A stretch of 64,000 nt of DNA from Promicromonospora sp042731755 (GTDB lineage Bacteria; Actinomycetota; Actinomycetes; Actinomycetales; Cellulomonadaceae), in contig NZ_JBHWLR010000004.1 in assembly GCF_042731755.1 (NCBI RefSeq), forward strand, positions 310,001-374,000, given 5' to 3'. The notes beneath the pieces were generated by a model. The model was not told the origin of the DNA, made no database searches, and worked only from the letters and a program-made list of their open reading frames with translations. The position numbers and the translations under genes are program-made. Each line of letters opens with the position of its first letter. Position 1 is the stretch's first letter. Below, piece after piece: positions 1 through 8,242 of the stretch.

Positions 1-798
1 GGCCGGCGGATCACCTTCGCCGACGTGCAGGCCCGGCCGACCCCCGTGATCACGTCGCCCGAGTGGTCGGGCAGCGAGCACGGCGGACGCCGGTACAGCG
101 CGTTCGTGGTGAACGTCGAGCGGCTCAAGCCCTGGCACACCCTGACCGGCCGACAGCACTTCTACCTGGACCACGACTGGCTCGTGGAGCTGGGCGAGCA
201 GCTCCCGGTGTTCCGGCCGCCGCTGGACATGCACCGGCTGTTCCCGGACTCCCCGGCGCTCTCGGGGCCGCGAGGCGGCGCGGGGCGAGGCGGCGCGGGG
301 CGGGACGGCGGCACGGCGCAGGACGGCGCGGGCGAGGCCGAGGTCGTCGTCCGCTACCTCACGCCGCACTCGAAGTGGTCCATCCACTCCGAGTACCAGG
401 ACAACCTGTTCATGCTGTCGCTCTCGCGCGGCGGGCCGAACATCTGGATGTCGCCGCGCGACGCCGAGCGGATCGGCGTCGCGGACAACGAGTGGGTCGA
501 GGCCGTGAACCGCAACGGCGTGGTGGTCGCGCGGGCCGTGGTGAGCCACCGCATGCCGGAGGGCACCGTCTACATGCACCACGCCACCGACCGCACCGTC
601 GACGTGCCGATCGCTGAGGCGTCGGGCCTGCGCGGCGGCATCCACAACTCGCTGACGCGGATCCTGCTCAAGCCCTCGCACCTGGCCGGCGGGTACGCCC
701 AGTTCTCCTACGCCTTCAACTACCTGGGGCCCACGGGCAACCAGCGTGACGAGGTGACCGTGGTCCGCCGTCGCAGCCAGGAGGTGCGCTACCGATGA
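1..798 (+). CDS. narG: Respiratory nitrate reductase alpha subunit, C-terminal part (5' end outside window)
   Basis: NarG carries the Mo-bis-MGD catalytic site that reduces nitrate to nitrite on the cytoplasmic face of the membrane. Only the last 265 codons are present. The reading frame is open from base 1 and begins in the typical C-terminal molybdopterin dinucleotide-binding region: ITFADVQARP, TSPEWSG and LTGRQHFYLDHDW are characteristic NarG strings, followed by LTPHSKWSIHSEYQ. An oddity is a Gly/Arg/Asp-rich insert of about 30 residues near bases 250-345, encoded by an imperfect tandem repeat, at a position where a short loop is expected. The stop overlaps the narH start (ATGA at 795-798), so translation is probably coupled. 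Family assignment is firm. Confidence 0.96.
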   Translation, partial: GRRITFADVQARPTPVITSPEWSGSEHGGRRYSAFVVNVERLKPWHTLTGRQHFYLDHDWLVELGEQLPVFRPPLDMHRLFPDSPALSGPRGGAGRGGAGRDGGTAQDGAGEAEVVVRYLTPHSKWSIHSEYQDNLFMLSLSRGGPNIWMSPRDAERIGVADNEWVEAVNRNGVVVARAVVSHRMPEGTVYMHHATDRTVDVPIAEASGLRGGIHNSLTRILLKPSHLAGGYAQFSYAFNYLGPTGNQRDEVTVVRRRSQEVRYR

Positions 799-2450
799 AG
801 GTCATGGCCCAGATGTCGATGGTGATGAACCTCGACAAGTGCATCGGGTGCCACACGTGCTCGGTGACCTGCAAGCAGGCGTGGACCAACCGGTCCGGCA
901 TGGAGTACGTCTGGTTCAACAACGTGGAGACCCGGCCCGGGCTGGGCTACCCGCGCACCTACCAGGACCAGGACGAGTGGCAGGGCGGCTGGGTCCGGAC
1001 CAAGCGGGGCCGGCTGAAGCTCCGGGCGGGCGGCCGGCTGAAGAAGCTCGCGACCATCTTCGCCAGCCCCAAGATGCCGTCCATCCAGGACTACTACGAG
1101 CCCTGGACCTACGAGTACGACATGCTGCTGTCCGCCCCGCAGGGCGCGCACACCCCCGTGGCGCGGCCGAAGTCCCTGCTCACGGGCAAGGACATGAAGA
1201 TCGAGTGGTCGGCCAACTGGGACGACGACCTCGCCGGCTCCACCGCGACGATGCAGGACGACCCGGTGCTCAAGCACATGAGCGAGCACGTCGCCGAGGA
1301 GCTCGAGCAGACGTTCATGTTCTACCTGCCGCGCATCTGCGAGCACTGCCTCAACCCCGCGTGCGTCGCGTCCTGCCCGTCGGGCGCCATGTACAAGCGG
1401 GCCGAGGACGGCATCGTGCTCGTGGACCAGGAGGCCTGCCGCGGCTGGCGGCAGTGCGTCACCGGCTGCCCGTACAAGAAGGTCTACTTCAACCACAAGA
1501 CGGGCAAGGCCGAGAAGTGCACGCTCTGCTACCCGCGCATCGAGGTGGGCCTGCCCACGGTCTGCTCGGAGACGTGCGTGGGCCGCCTGCGCTACCTGGG
1601 CCTCGTGCTGTACGACGCCGACCGGGTCACCGAGGCCGCGTCCGTCGAGGACGAGCACGAGCTCCTGGCGGCCCAGCGGTCCGTCTTCCTGGACCCGGAC
1701 GACCCCGAGGTGGTCGCCGCCGCCCGCCGCGAGGGCATCCCCGAGGACTGGATCGAGGCCGCGCAGGCGTCCCCGATCTGGAGGCTCATCAACGACTACG
1801 AGGTGGCGCTCCCGCTGCACCCCGAGTACCGGACGCTGCCCATGGTCTGGTACATCCCGCCGCTGTCGCCGGTGGTCGACGTCGTCGCGAGCTCCGGGAA
1901 CGACGGCGAGGACCCGCGCACCCTCTTCGCGGCCATCTCGAAGCTGCGCATCCCGTTGGAGTACCTCGCGGGCCTGTTCACCGCGGGCGACACGCGGCCC
2001 GTCGAACGGGTGCTGCGCCGGCTCGCCGCCATGCGCTCCTACATGCGCGACGTGAACCTGGGCAACACCCCGGCCGAGGAGACGGCGAGCGCCGTCGGCA
2101 TGACCGGCGCGCAGGTCGAGGAGATGTACCGGCTGCTGGCGATCGCGAAATACCAGGACCGGTACGTGATCCCGACGGCACACGCCGAGCAGGCCCGCGA
2201 CCTGGAGGAGATCGCCTGCTCGCTGGACTACGAGGGCGGCCCGGGCATGGGCGGCGCCGGACCCCTCGGGGAGTCGTCGGGCCCGCCCGTCCCGGTCGCC
2301 GTGGAGAACTTCCACGCGCTCTCCTCCCGGCAGACCGCGGACTCGCCGAACGGCCCGTCCACCCCCGGCCGGGTCAACCTCCTGAACTGGGACGGCAACG
2401 GCCGGCCGGACGGCCTCTTCCCGCCCGGCGACGAAGGGAAGGCGTCGTGA
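795..2450 (+). CDS. narH: Respiratory nitrate reductase beta subunit (Fe-S protein)
   Basis: NarH (551 aa) carries electrons from NarI heme to NarG through four Fe-S clusters. Four cysteine groups are visible: CIGCHTCSVTCKQAW near residues 16-30, CEHCLNPACVASC near 180, CRGWRQCVTGCPY near 216, and CTLCYP...CSETC near 240-260. In the third group a Trp replaces a Cys, the hallmark of the [3Fe-4S] cluster in NarH. The ATG at 795 overlaps the narG stop by 4 nt. The C-terminus ends in a Pro/Gly-rich tail of about 60 residues beyond the conserved domain. It is the second gene of the narGHJI-narK operon. Confidence 0.97.
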   Translation: MKVMAQMSMVMNLDKCIGCHTCSVTCKQAWTNRSGMEYVWFNNVETRPGLGYPRTYQDQDEWQGGWVRTKRGRLKLRAGGRLKKLATIFASPKMPSIQDYYEPWTYEYDMLLSAPQGAHTPVARPKSLLTGKDMKIEWSANWDDDLAGSTATMQDDPVLKHMSEHVAEELEQTFMFYLPRICEHCLNPACVASCPSGAMYKRAEDGIVLVDQEACRGWRQCVTGCPYKKVYFNHKTGKAEKCTLCYPRIEVGLPTVCSETCVGRLRYLGLVLYDADRVTEAASVEDEHELLAAQRSVFLDPDDPEVVAAARREGIPEDWIEAAQASPIWRLINDYEVALPLHPEYRTLPMVWYIPPLSPVVDVVASSGNDGEDPRTLFAAISKLRIPLEYLAGLFTAGDTRPVERVLRRLAAMRSYMRDVNLGNTPAEETASAVGMTGAQVEEMYRLLAIAKYQDRYVIPTAHAEQARDLEEIACSLDYEGGPGMGGAGPLGESSGPPVPVAVENFHALSSRQTADSPNGPSTPGRVNLLNWDGNGRPDGLFPPGDEGKAS

Positions 2451-3178
2451 GCCTCTCGTTCCTGCCCCGCCCCATGCTGCGCCGCGGAGCCCGCTCCGCC
2501 ACGGCCGGCGAGCCCCTCGCCCCGGTCCCCCTGTCCGACGGCGACCGCCGGCTCGCCCACATGGCCGCCTCCCTCCTGCTCGCCTACCCCGACGAGCACG
2601 CGGTGCGGGCCGCGCACGAGGTGCGCGCCGCCGTCGGGCACCTGCCGCCGCCCGTGGCCGAACGGCTGACCGGCCTGGCCACCGCCGTGGCCGACGGCGA
2701 CCTCGCCGCGCTCCAGACCGCCTACGTCGCCACCTTCGACCTCAAGCGCCGCTGCACGCTCTACCTCTCCTACTACACCGCCGGCGACACGCGGCGGCGC
2801 GGCGCCGCCCTGCTCCGGTTCGCCGAGGCGTACCGCGCCGTCGGCTGGAAGGTCACCCGGGGCGAGCTGCCCGACCACCTCGGCAGCGTCCTGGAGCTCT
2901 CCGCCCGGGCCGACGGCGACGGCGCCCGCATCGTCGGGGCGCTCCTGGCCGCCCACCGCGACGGCATCGAGGTGCTCCGGCAGGCGCTCGCCGCCGAGGG
3001 CTCGCCGTGGGTCGCGGCGGTCGAGGCGGTCTGCCTCACGCTCCCGCCCGTCGACGCGCGGACGCTGGAACGCGTGGCGTCGCTCGTCGCGGAGGGCCCG
3101 CCCGCGGAGCTGGTCGGCCTGTCCGGCCTCCCGGGCTTCGGGGCCGACGACGACGGGGGTGCCCCGCCGTGGACGTGA
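2447..3178 (+). CDS. narJ: Nitrate reductase molybdenum cofactor assembly chaperone
   Basis: NarJ is a cytoplasmic chaperone that binds apo-NarG and is needed for cofactor insertion and membrane attachment of NarGH. The protein is 243 aa, a normal length. It shows the all-helical NarJ/TorD pattern, including LLLAYPDE near residue 41 and the strongly conserved LKRRCTLYLSYYTAGDTRRRG near 98-118. GTG at 2447 is chosen because it gives a 4-nt overlap with the narH stop, like the other junctions in the operon, although the frame stays open further upstream. The C-terminal 20 residues are acidic and glycine-rich. Confidence 0.95.
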   Translation: MSLSFLPRPMLRRGARSATAGEPLAPVPLSDGDRRLAHMAASLLLAYPDEHAVRAAHEVRAAVGHLPPPVAERLTGLATAVADGDLAALQTAYVATFDLKRRCTLYLSYYTAGDTRRRGAALLRFAEAYRAVGWKVTRGELPDHLGSVLELSARADGDGARIVGALLAAHRDGIEVLRQALAAEGSPWVAAVEAVCLTLPPVDARTLERVASLVAEGPPAELVGLSGLPGFGADDDGGAPPWT

Positions 3179-3933
3179 TGCTCTGGGTGGTGCTGCCGTA
3201 CGTGACCTTCGCCGTGCTGGTCGTCGGGTCGGTGTGGCGCTACCGGTACGACCGGTTCGGCTGGACCACCCGGTCGTCCGAGCTGTACGAGAAGCGCCTG
3301 CTGCGCATCGGGTCCCCGCTGTTCCACCTCGGCCTGCTCGTGGTGATCCTCGGGCACGTCGCGGGGCTCGTGATCCCGGCGTCGTGGACCGAGGCGGTCG
3401 GCATCCCGGAGGACGTCTACCACCTGGTCGCGGCGCTGGCGGGGTCGGCGGCGTCCGCCGTGCTCGTGCTGGGGCTGCTCATCCTGATCTACCGGCGGCG
3501 GGCCACCAGCGCGGTGTTCCTCGCGACGACCGTGATGGACAAGGTCATGTACGCGATGCTCGCGCTGTCGGTGCTGTCCGGGGCGTGGGCGACCGCGACC
3601 ACGCAGCTCGTGGCCGAGCACGGCTACGACTACCGGCAGACCATCTCGCCCTGGTTCCGCTCGCTCTGGTACCTCCAGCCGCAGCCGGAGCTGATGGGCG
3701 GCGTTCCCGTCGCCTTCCAGGTGCACATCGTGGCCGCGTTCCTGCTGTTCGCGCTGTGGCCGTTCACGCGCCTGGTGCACGCGTTCTCCGCCCCGGTGCC
3801 GTACCTGTTCCGGCCGTACGTCGTGTACCGGTCGCGCGACGCCGGCCGCACGAGCGCCGCCCCCGGCGGGTCCGGCACGCACCGCCCCCGTCCCGGCTGG
3901 GAGCCGCCCACCGGACCCCGCGCGAGGAGCTGA
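3169..3933 (+). CDS. narI: Respiratory nitrate reductase gamma subunit (cytochrome b)
   Basis: NarI anchors NarGH to the membrane and takes electrons from menaquinol through two b-type hemes. The 254-aa product has five hydrophobic segments and the family strings WRYRYDRFGWTTRSSELYEKRLL, SPLFHLGLL and VAFQVHIVAAF; the histidines in the helices are the expected heme ligands. GTG at 3169 gives the N-terminus VDVMLWVVLPY, which aligns with actinobacterial NarI starts and has a G-rich RBS about 10 nt upstream; ATG at 3178 is an alternative. It overlaps the narJ end. The C-terminal 30 residues are Gly/Pro/Arg-rich and probably disordered. Confidence 0.96.
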   Translation: MDVMLWVVLPYVTFAVLVVGSVWRYRYDRFGWTTRSSELYEKRLLRIGSPLFHLGLLVVILGHVAGLVIPASWTEAVGIPEDVYHLVAALAGSAASAVLVLGLLILIYRRRATSAVFLATTVMDKVMYAMLALSVLSGAWATATTQLVAEHGYDYRQTISPWFRSLWYLQPQPELMGGVPVAFQVHIVAAFLLFALWPFTRLVHAFSAPVPYLFRPYVVYRSRDAGRTSAAPGGSGTHRPRPGWEPPTGPRARS

Positions 3934-3934
3934 C

Positions 3935-5152
3935 ATGGCGCAGGCACCACCTACCCGGGCGAGCCGCCGGGCCGAGACGAGCGGGACGTCGGCGAACGTG
4001 CAGCTCGCGCTGGCCACCGTGGGCTTCGCGGTCAACTTCTGGGCGTGGGCGCTGATCAGCCCGCTCGGCAAGGCGTACGGGGTCGAGTACGCCCTGTCGG
4101 AGATACAGCAGTCGGTGCTCGTGGCCGTCCCGGTGCTCGTCGGGTCCGTGGGCCGCATCCCCGTGGGCGCCCTGACCGACCGGTTCGGGGCGCGGACGAT
4201 GTTCCCGCTCGTGAGCGCGCTGACGATCGTCCCGGTGCTGTTCGTCGGGCTGGTCGCCGACTCGTACGCCGCGCTGATCGTCGGCGGGTTCCTGCTGGGG
4301 CTCGGCGGCACGACCTTCGCGATCGGCGTCCCGTTCGTCAACGCGTGGTTCGCGCCCGAGCGGCGGGGCACCGCACTGGGGATCTTCGGCGTCGGGATGG
4401 GCGGTACGGCGGTCTCGTCGTTCACCACCGTGCCGCTGGCCGACGCCTACGGGCGCTGGGCGCCGTTCGTGCTGGTCGCGGCCATCCTGGCAGTCTTCGC
4501 GATCGCCTCGTGGTTCCTGCTGCGCGACGCCCCGGGACGCACCGCCGGCGCCACGGGCGGCATGCTGGCGCGCACCTGGTCCCTGCTCAAGCTGCCCGCG
4601 ACGCTGGAGCTCGCCTGGCTGTACGCGATCGGGTTCGGCGGGTTCGTCGCGTTCAGCGTGTACCTGCCGACGTTCCTCGCCAACGCCTACGACCTCACCG
4701 CCACCGACGCCGCGACCCGCACCGCCGGGTTCGTGGTGCTCGCCGTGGTGATGCGGCCGGTCGGCGGGATGCTGTCCGACCGGCTCGGACCCGTGAACGT
4801 GTCGGTCTGGTGCTTCGCCGCGGTGACGGTGCTGGCCGCCGTCGTTGCGTTCAAGCCGGGACTCGTCCCGGTGGGCACCATCGCGTTCCTCGGCCTCGCC
4901 GCAGCCCTCGGGGCGTCCTCGGGCGCCACGTTCGCCCTGGTCGCCAAGGTCGCACCCGCCGACAAGGTCGGCGCGGTGACCGGCATCGTCGGCGCGGCCG
5001 GCGGGCTCGGCGGATTCGTGCCGCCCCTGATCATGGGCGCGGTCTACCAGCTCAACGGCGACTACGGCGTCGGGTTCGCGCTGCTCGCGGCGACGGGCCT
5101 GGCGACGCTGCTGTTCACGCTGGGGCCGGTGCGCCGGGGGGCGCGGGCCTGA
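3935..5152 (+). CDS. narK: Nitrate/nitrite MFS transporter
   Basis: A 405-aa major facilitator protein with about 12 hydrophobic segments, placed 1 nt after narI and preceded by GAGGAG. It is expected to import nitrate and/or export nitrite for the NarGHI enzyme. The loop 2-3 motif GALTDRFGARTM and the nitrate-signature-like glycine-rich stretches (GGTTFAIGVPFVNAWF and GAAGGLGGF) fit the NarK/NasA group. The single-domain 12-TM form fits this, not the 24-TM fused NarK1-NarK2 form. Whether it is a nitrate/proton symporter or a nitrate/nitrite antiporter cannot be told from sequence. The operon appears to end here; no obvious terminator hairpin follows. Confidence 0.93.
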   Translation: MAQAPPTRASRRAETSGTSANVQLALATVGFAVNFWAWALISPLGKAYGVEYALSEIQQSVLVAVPVLVGSVGRIPVGALTDRFGARTMFPLVSALTIVPVLFVGLVADSYAALIVGGFLLGLGGTTFAIGVPFVNAWFAPERRGTALGIFGVGMGGTAVSSFTTVPLADAYGRWAPFVLVAAILAVFAIASWFLLRDAPGRTAGATGGMLARTWSLLKLPATLELAWLYAIGFGGFVAFSVYLPTFLANAYDLTATDAATRTAGFVVLAVVMRPVGGMLSDRLGPVNVSVWCFAAVTVLAAVVAFKPGLVPVGTIAFLGLAAALGASSGATFALVAKVAPADKVGAVTGIVGAAGGLGGFVPPLIMGAVYQLNGDYGVGFALLAATGLATLLFTLGPVRRGARA

Positions 5153-5182
5153 ACCCTGGTCTGAGAGCGATCCGCCTGGCTC

Positions 5183-5200
5183 TTTCGACTTTTTCGACTT
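5183..5200 (+). repeat. Perfect tandem 9-bp repeat upstream of the Fic antitoxin gene
   Basis: Two exact copies of TTTCGACTT lie head to tail 13 nt before the antitoxin ATG. The stretch is AT-richer than its surroundings. Position and repetition suggest an operator for the HTH-containing antitoxin, or part of the promoter; this is inference. Confidence 0.6.
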
Positions 5201-5212
5201 ACCGTGGTTGTC

Positions 5213-5743
5213 ATGTCGACGATCGACGAGAACACGGTCCTGCCGACCGTGGAGAGCCTGGATGTCCTGGAGCAGATCGGTGACCTTCTCGCGCGCCCCG
5301 GTCACGTGACGCTCCAGACGGAAAGCGGCGTCGCCGTGGACCTGCCCGACCAGCTTCGGCGCCTCCTCGACAGCGCAACGAAGTCGCTGCGAACAGGCAG
5401 TTCTGTCACGATCGTCGACCGCGCGCGCATGCTCACCACCCAGGAGGCCGCCGACATCCTCGGTGTCTCGCGGCCGACGCTGGTCAAGCTGCTGGAGACC
5501 GGGCAGATCCCGTTCACCAAGGTCAACACCTATCGCCGCGTCGCGATGGTCGACGTGATCGCCTACCGGACCCTGCGCCGCGCCGAGCGGCAGCGGATCG
5601 TCGAGGAGGCGATGCACAGCAACGAGATGGAAGGTCTTCGGGTCACGGACGCGGCGCGCGCCGATGCCGTGGCCTACGTGAGCGGCAAGATCGACGAGGA
5701 CGAGCTCGTCAGGATCACGCGGGCGCGGTACGGCCTTGAGTGA
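5213..5743 (+). CDS. HTH (excisionase-like) / VbhA-like antitoxin of a Fic system
   Basis: A 176-aa protein (from ATG 5213; GTG 5204 is possible) with two recognisable parts. The middle (about residues 70-120) is an excisionase/MerR-like helix-turn-helix: LTTQEAADILGVSRPTLVKLLETG followed by the wing YRRVAM. The C-terminus (about 130-176) matches the small antitoxin fold of VbhA-type proteins and contains SNEMEG at about 136-141, which fits the Fic inhibition motif (S/T)xxxE(G/N). In class I Fic systems the Glu of this helix blocks the ATP gamma-phosphate in the toxin active site. The gene overlaps the downstream fic gene by 8 nt. I infer that it both neutralises Fic and autoregulates through the HTH, possibly via the tandem repeat at 5183. 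Confidence 0.88.
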   Translation: MSTIDENTVLPTVESLDVLEQIGDLLARPGHVTLQTESGVAVDLPDQLRRLLDSATKSLRTGSSVTIVDRARMLTTQEAADILGVSRPTLVKLLETGQIPFTKVNTYRRVAMVDVIAYRTLRRAERQRIVEEAMHSNEMEGLRVTDAARADAVAYVSGKIDEDELVRITRARYGLE

Positions 5744-6335
5744 GTTTCGCGATCCCTACATCGACCCCGACTCCGGCGTCCTCCGCAATCTTCTGGGCAT
5801 CTCTTCCCAGGACGCGTTGAACGACGCCGAAGCTGACCTCACCTGGGCCCGCGCGACACAGATACACACGCGCGGAATCAATGCCACCAGCGATCTCGCC
5901 GAGCTCTGTGCCATCCATCGTCATCTGTTCCAGGACGTCTACGACTGGTCCGGACGGATCCGCACGGTCGATATCCGCAAGAACGTCGCCGGCGCGGAGT
6001 TCTTCGTGCCGGTGGGAATGATCGAGCGGTCTGCCGGCCATGCGGCGGAGGCACTCCGGGAGGACGGATTCCTCTGTGGCATGCCGCGTGAGCGGCTGGT
6101 CGAGCGGCTTGCCTTCCATTACGACCAGTTCAACTATCTGCACCCGTTCCGCGAGGGAAACGGGCGTACGCAGCGTCTTTTCTGGAGCAGGGTGGTGAGT
6201 GCCGCGGGGTACGACCTCGACTGGCGCGCCGTCCAAGGCGAGGAGAACGACTCCGCCTGTCGCGCGGCCGGTGAGAACCGCGACCTCGATCCCCTGCGCA
6301 AGCTGTTCGATCGCATCACGAACTACGCCGATTGA
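5736..6335 (+). CDS. Fic-family protein adenylyltransferase (toxin)
   Basis: A 199-aa Fic-domain protein. The catalytic loop HPFREGNGRTQR (residues 136-147) is a full match to HxFx(D/E)GNGRxxR: H136 is the general base, E140 binds metal and the GNGR anchors the phosphates. The flap region TVDIRKNVAGAEFF lies near 77-90. Fic enzymes transfer AMP to Ser/Thr/Tyr of target proteins; targets here are unknown. The only in-frame start near the 5' end is TTG 5736, inside the antitoxin stop (TTGAGTGA), which suggests weak, coupled translation and low toxin dosage. There is no inhibitory motif inside this protein, consistent with control in trans by the antitoxin. The length is typical of solitary Fic toxins. 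Confidence 0.93.
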   Translation: MSEFRDPYIDPDSGVLRNLLGISSQDALNDAEADLTWARATQIHTRGINATSDLAELCAIHRHLFQDVYDWSGRIRTVDIRKNVAGAEFFVPVGMIERSAGHAAEALREDGFLCGMPRERLVERLAFHYDQFNYLHPFREGNGRTQRLFWSRVVSAAGYDLDWRAVQGEENDSACRAAGENRDLDPLRKLFDRITNYAD

Positions 6336-6457
6336 CTTCCGGGCTCACAGGTATTCGTGCCGCGTTGCGAGGCACAGATAACCCGTCCGCGCCCCGGTGA
6401 CGCTCCAGGTGACGGGCGACGTCGCCGAGGGCTCCTGTTCCGGGGCCCCGCGCAGGG

Positions 6458-6859
6458 TCAGGACGCCGGCGTCAGGATCTCGACGCGGTTGCCGGCGCCG
6501 TCGAAGGTATGGAAGCGCTCGTAGCCGTCGAAGGTGTGGCGGTCGGCCCACCTGACCTCGTGGCCGAGCTCCGCGAGGCGCGCGCCGAGCGACTCGAGCT
6601 GTGCCACGTCGTCGACCACGAGGGCGGGGTGCGCCTTGCGCGCCGGGGTGAACGGTTCCTCGACCCCGACGTGGATCTCGGCGACCGTGCGCCCGTCCTC
6701 GTCGTAGTCGCGGAACCAGCAGCCGCCCCGGACAGCCAACGCCGGAGGCTTCGGGACCTCGGTCAGGCCGAGGCCGTCACCGTAGAAACGTCGGACGGCG
6801 TCCTCGCCGCCCGCCGGGCAGGCGACCTGGATGTGGTGGAGGCGCATACCCGCGATCAT
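6458..6859 (-). CDS. VOC (glyoxalase/bleomycin-resistance fold) family protein
   Basis: A 133-aa protein with a vicinal-oxygen-chelate layout: an N-terminal LHHIQVACPAG strand with a His metal-ligand candidate, then RRFYGDGLGL, a central ALVVDD segment and a C-terminal YERFHTFDGAGNRVEIL motif that usually supplies the Glu ligand. Substrate is unknown; relatives include glyoxalase-like and dioxygenase-like proteins. Start ATG 6859 has GTGAG about 8 nt upstream; ATG 6847 (MRLHHIQ) is an equally reasonable start. It is transcribed against its neighbours and starts about 80 bp from the divergent moeA. Confidence 0.87.
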   Translation of the reverse strand: MIAGMRLHHIQVACPAGGEDAVRRFYGDGLGLTEVPKPPALAVRGGCWFRDYDEDGRTVAEIHVGVEEPFTPARKAHPALVVDDVAQLESLGARLAELGHEVRWADRHTFDGYERFHTFDGAGNRVEILTPAS

Positions 6860-6937
6860 GGCACGCTCACAGCGGCCGCCGGCATGTTGTGCGTCCGGGG
6901 AAACCCGTGCGGCGCGCCACTGTCCTAGGGTCGGACC

Positions 6938-8242
6938 ATGGAGCCGCAGGTACGGGGCGTCACCGAGCATCTGGAGCGGGTGCTCGCCCTGGTCGCGCCC
7001 CTGCCTGCCGGGCACCGGGACCTGACCGAGGCGCTGGGCGAGGTGGTGGCCGAGGACCTGTACGCATCCGCGTCCGTGCCGCCCTTCGACAGCGCCGCGA
7101 TGGACGGGTACGCCGTGCGCCTGGCGGACCTGCCCTCCGACGGCTCGTCGGTGACCCTCCGGGTCATCGGGGACGTCGCCGCCGGCCCGGGCGCTCCCGT
7201 CGGAGTGGGGCCGGGCCAGGCCGTGCGCATCATGACGGGCGCGCCGCTGCCGCCGGGCGCGGACGCCGTCGTGCCCGTGGAGCACACGTCGACCGGGCGG
7301 TTCGTCGCGGGTGCGACCCGGTCGGAGGACTCCGTCGTGCTCGCCCGCCGTCCGCGGGCGCACGTCCGGGGCGCCGGCGAGGACGTCCGGCGGGGAGAGC
7401 TGCTGGCGCGCGCGGGTGCGGAGCTGACGGCACCGCTGGTCGGCGCGCTGGCCGCGTCCGGCACGGTCCGCGTCGCCGTCCTACGGCGGCCGCTGGTCGC
7501 CGTCATCTCCACGGGTTCGGAGCTGGTGCCGGTCGGCGAGGCGCTCGGACCTGGTCAGATCACGGATTCCAACGGGCCGATGCTGGCCGCGGCGGCCCGG
7601 GCGGCAGGCGCCGACGTCGTCCGGCTGGGGCCGGTGACCGACGATCCCGCGGCCCTGCGCGCCGCGCTCGACGCGGCGCGCAGCGGTGGCGCCGACCTGA
7701 TCGTGACCGCGGGCGGTGTCTCGGCCGGTGCGGCGGACGTGGTGCGCGAGGTGCTGGCGGCGTCGGGCCCGGCGACGGACCGCGTGACGGACGCCGACGT
7801 CGCGAGCGTCGCGATGTCGCCCGGCAAGCCGCAGGCGCTGGCGCGCTGGGGCGGCGTCCCGTGGCTGGCCCTGCCCGGCAACCCGGTGGGCGCGTACGCG
7901 TCGTTCGAGCTGTTCGCGCGGCCTGCGATCGACCGGCTCCGGGGCCTCGGGGGCGCGGCGGAAGGCTTACCCAGCCAGGGACGTAACGCTGAGCGAGCAC
8001 TGCTACCCCTCCGTTACCCCCTCGGCCAGGCATACCGTTCCCTCCGCGCCGCCACGGCGTGGTCCAGCCCCGCGGGCCGGCTCCAGGCGCTGCCCGTCCG
8101 GTGGGTCGACGGCGGGGTCGAGCCCGCCGGGTCGCACCACTCCCTGTCCGCACTGGCCGCGGCGGACGGCCTTGCCCTCGTGCCGGCGGACGTCGAGAAG
8201 GTGCGGGCCGGCGACGTCGTCCAGGTGCTGATGCTGCGATGA
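6938..8242 (+). CDS. moeA: Molybdopterin molybdenumtransferase MoeA
   Basis: MoeA inserts molybdate into adenylylated molybdopterin to form Mo-cofactor. The 434-aa protein has the standard domain order. DSAAMDGYAVR is near residue 50. The MoCF domain has ISTGSELVPVGE near 190, GQITDSNGPML, and TAGGVSAGAADVVREVL near 253-270. SPGKPQALARWGGVPWLALPGNPVGAYASFELF comes near 292-325, followed by a C-terminal beta-barrel domain IV. Its stop overlaps the mobA start (ATGA, 8239-8242). A non-conserved stretch of about 30 residues (bases about 7965-8050) sits between the MoCF domain and domain IV. Its closeness to narGHJI fits a role in supplying NarG. Confidence 0.96.
   Translation: MEPQVRGVTEHLERVLALVAPLPAGHRDLTEALGEVVAEDLYASASVPPFDSAAMDGYAVRLADLPSDGSSVTLRVIGDVAAGPGAPVGVGPGQAVRIMTGAPLPPGADAVVPVEHTSTGRFVAGATRSEDSVVLARRPRAHVRGAGEDVRRGELLARAGAELTAPLVGALAASGTVRVAVLRRPLVAVISTGSELVPVGEALGPGQITDSNGPMLAAAARAAGADVVRLGPVTDDPAALRAALDAARSGGADLIVTAGGVSAGAADVVREVLAASGPATDRVTDADVASVAMSPGKPQALARWGGVPWLALPGNPVGAYASFELFARPAIDRLRGLGGAAEGLPSQGRNAERALLPLRYPLGQAYRSLRAATAWSSPAGRLQALPVRWVDGGVEPAGSHHSLSALAAADGLALVPADVEKVRAGDVVQVLMLR

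Noticed and set aside
839..2446. Long open frame running through narH in another frame ahead of narJ
   Set aside because: It is Arg/Pro/Gly-rich with no domain, a by-product of high GC on top of narH. Only the part from GTG 2447 is narJ.
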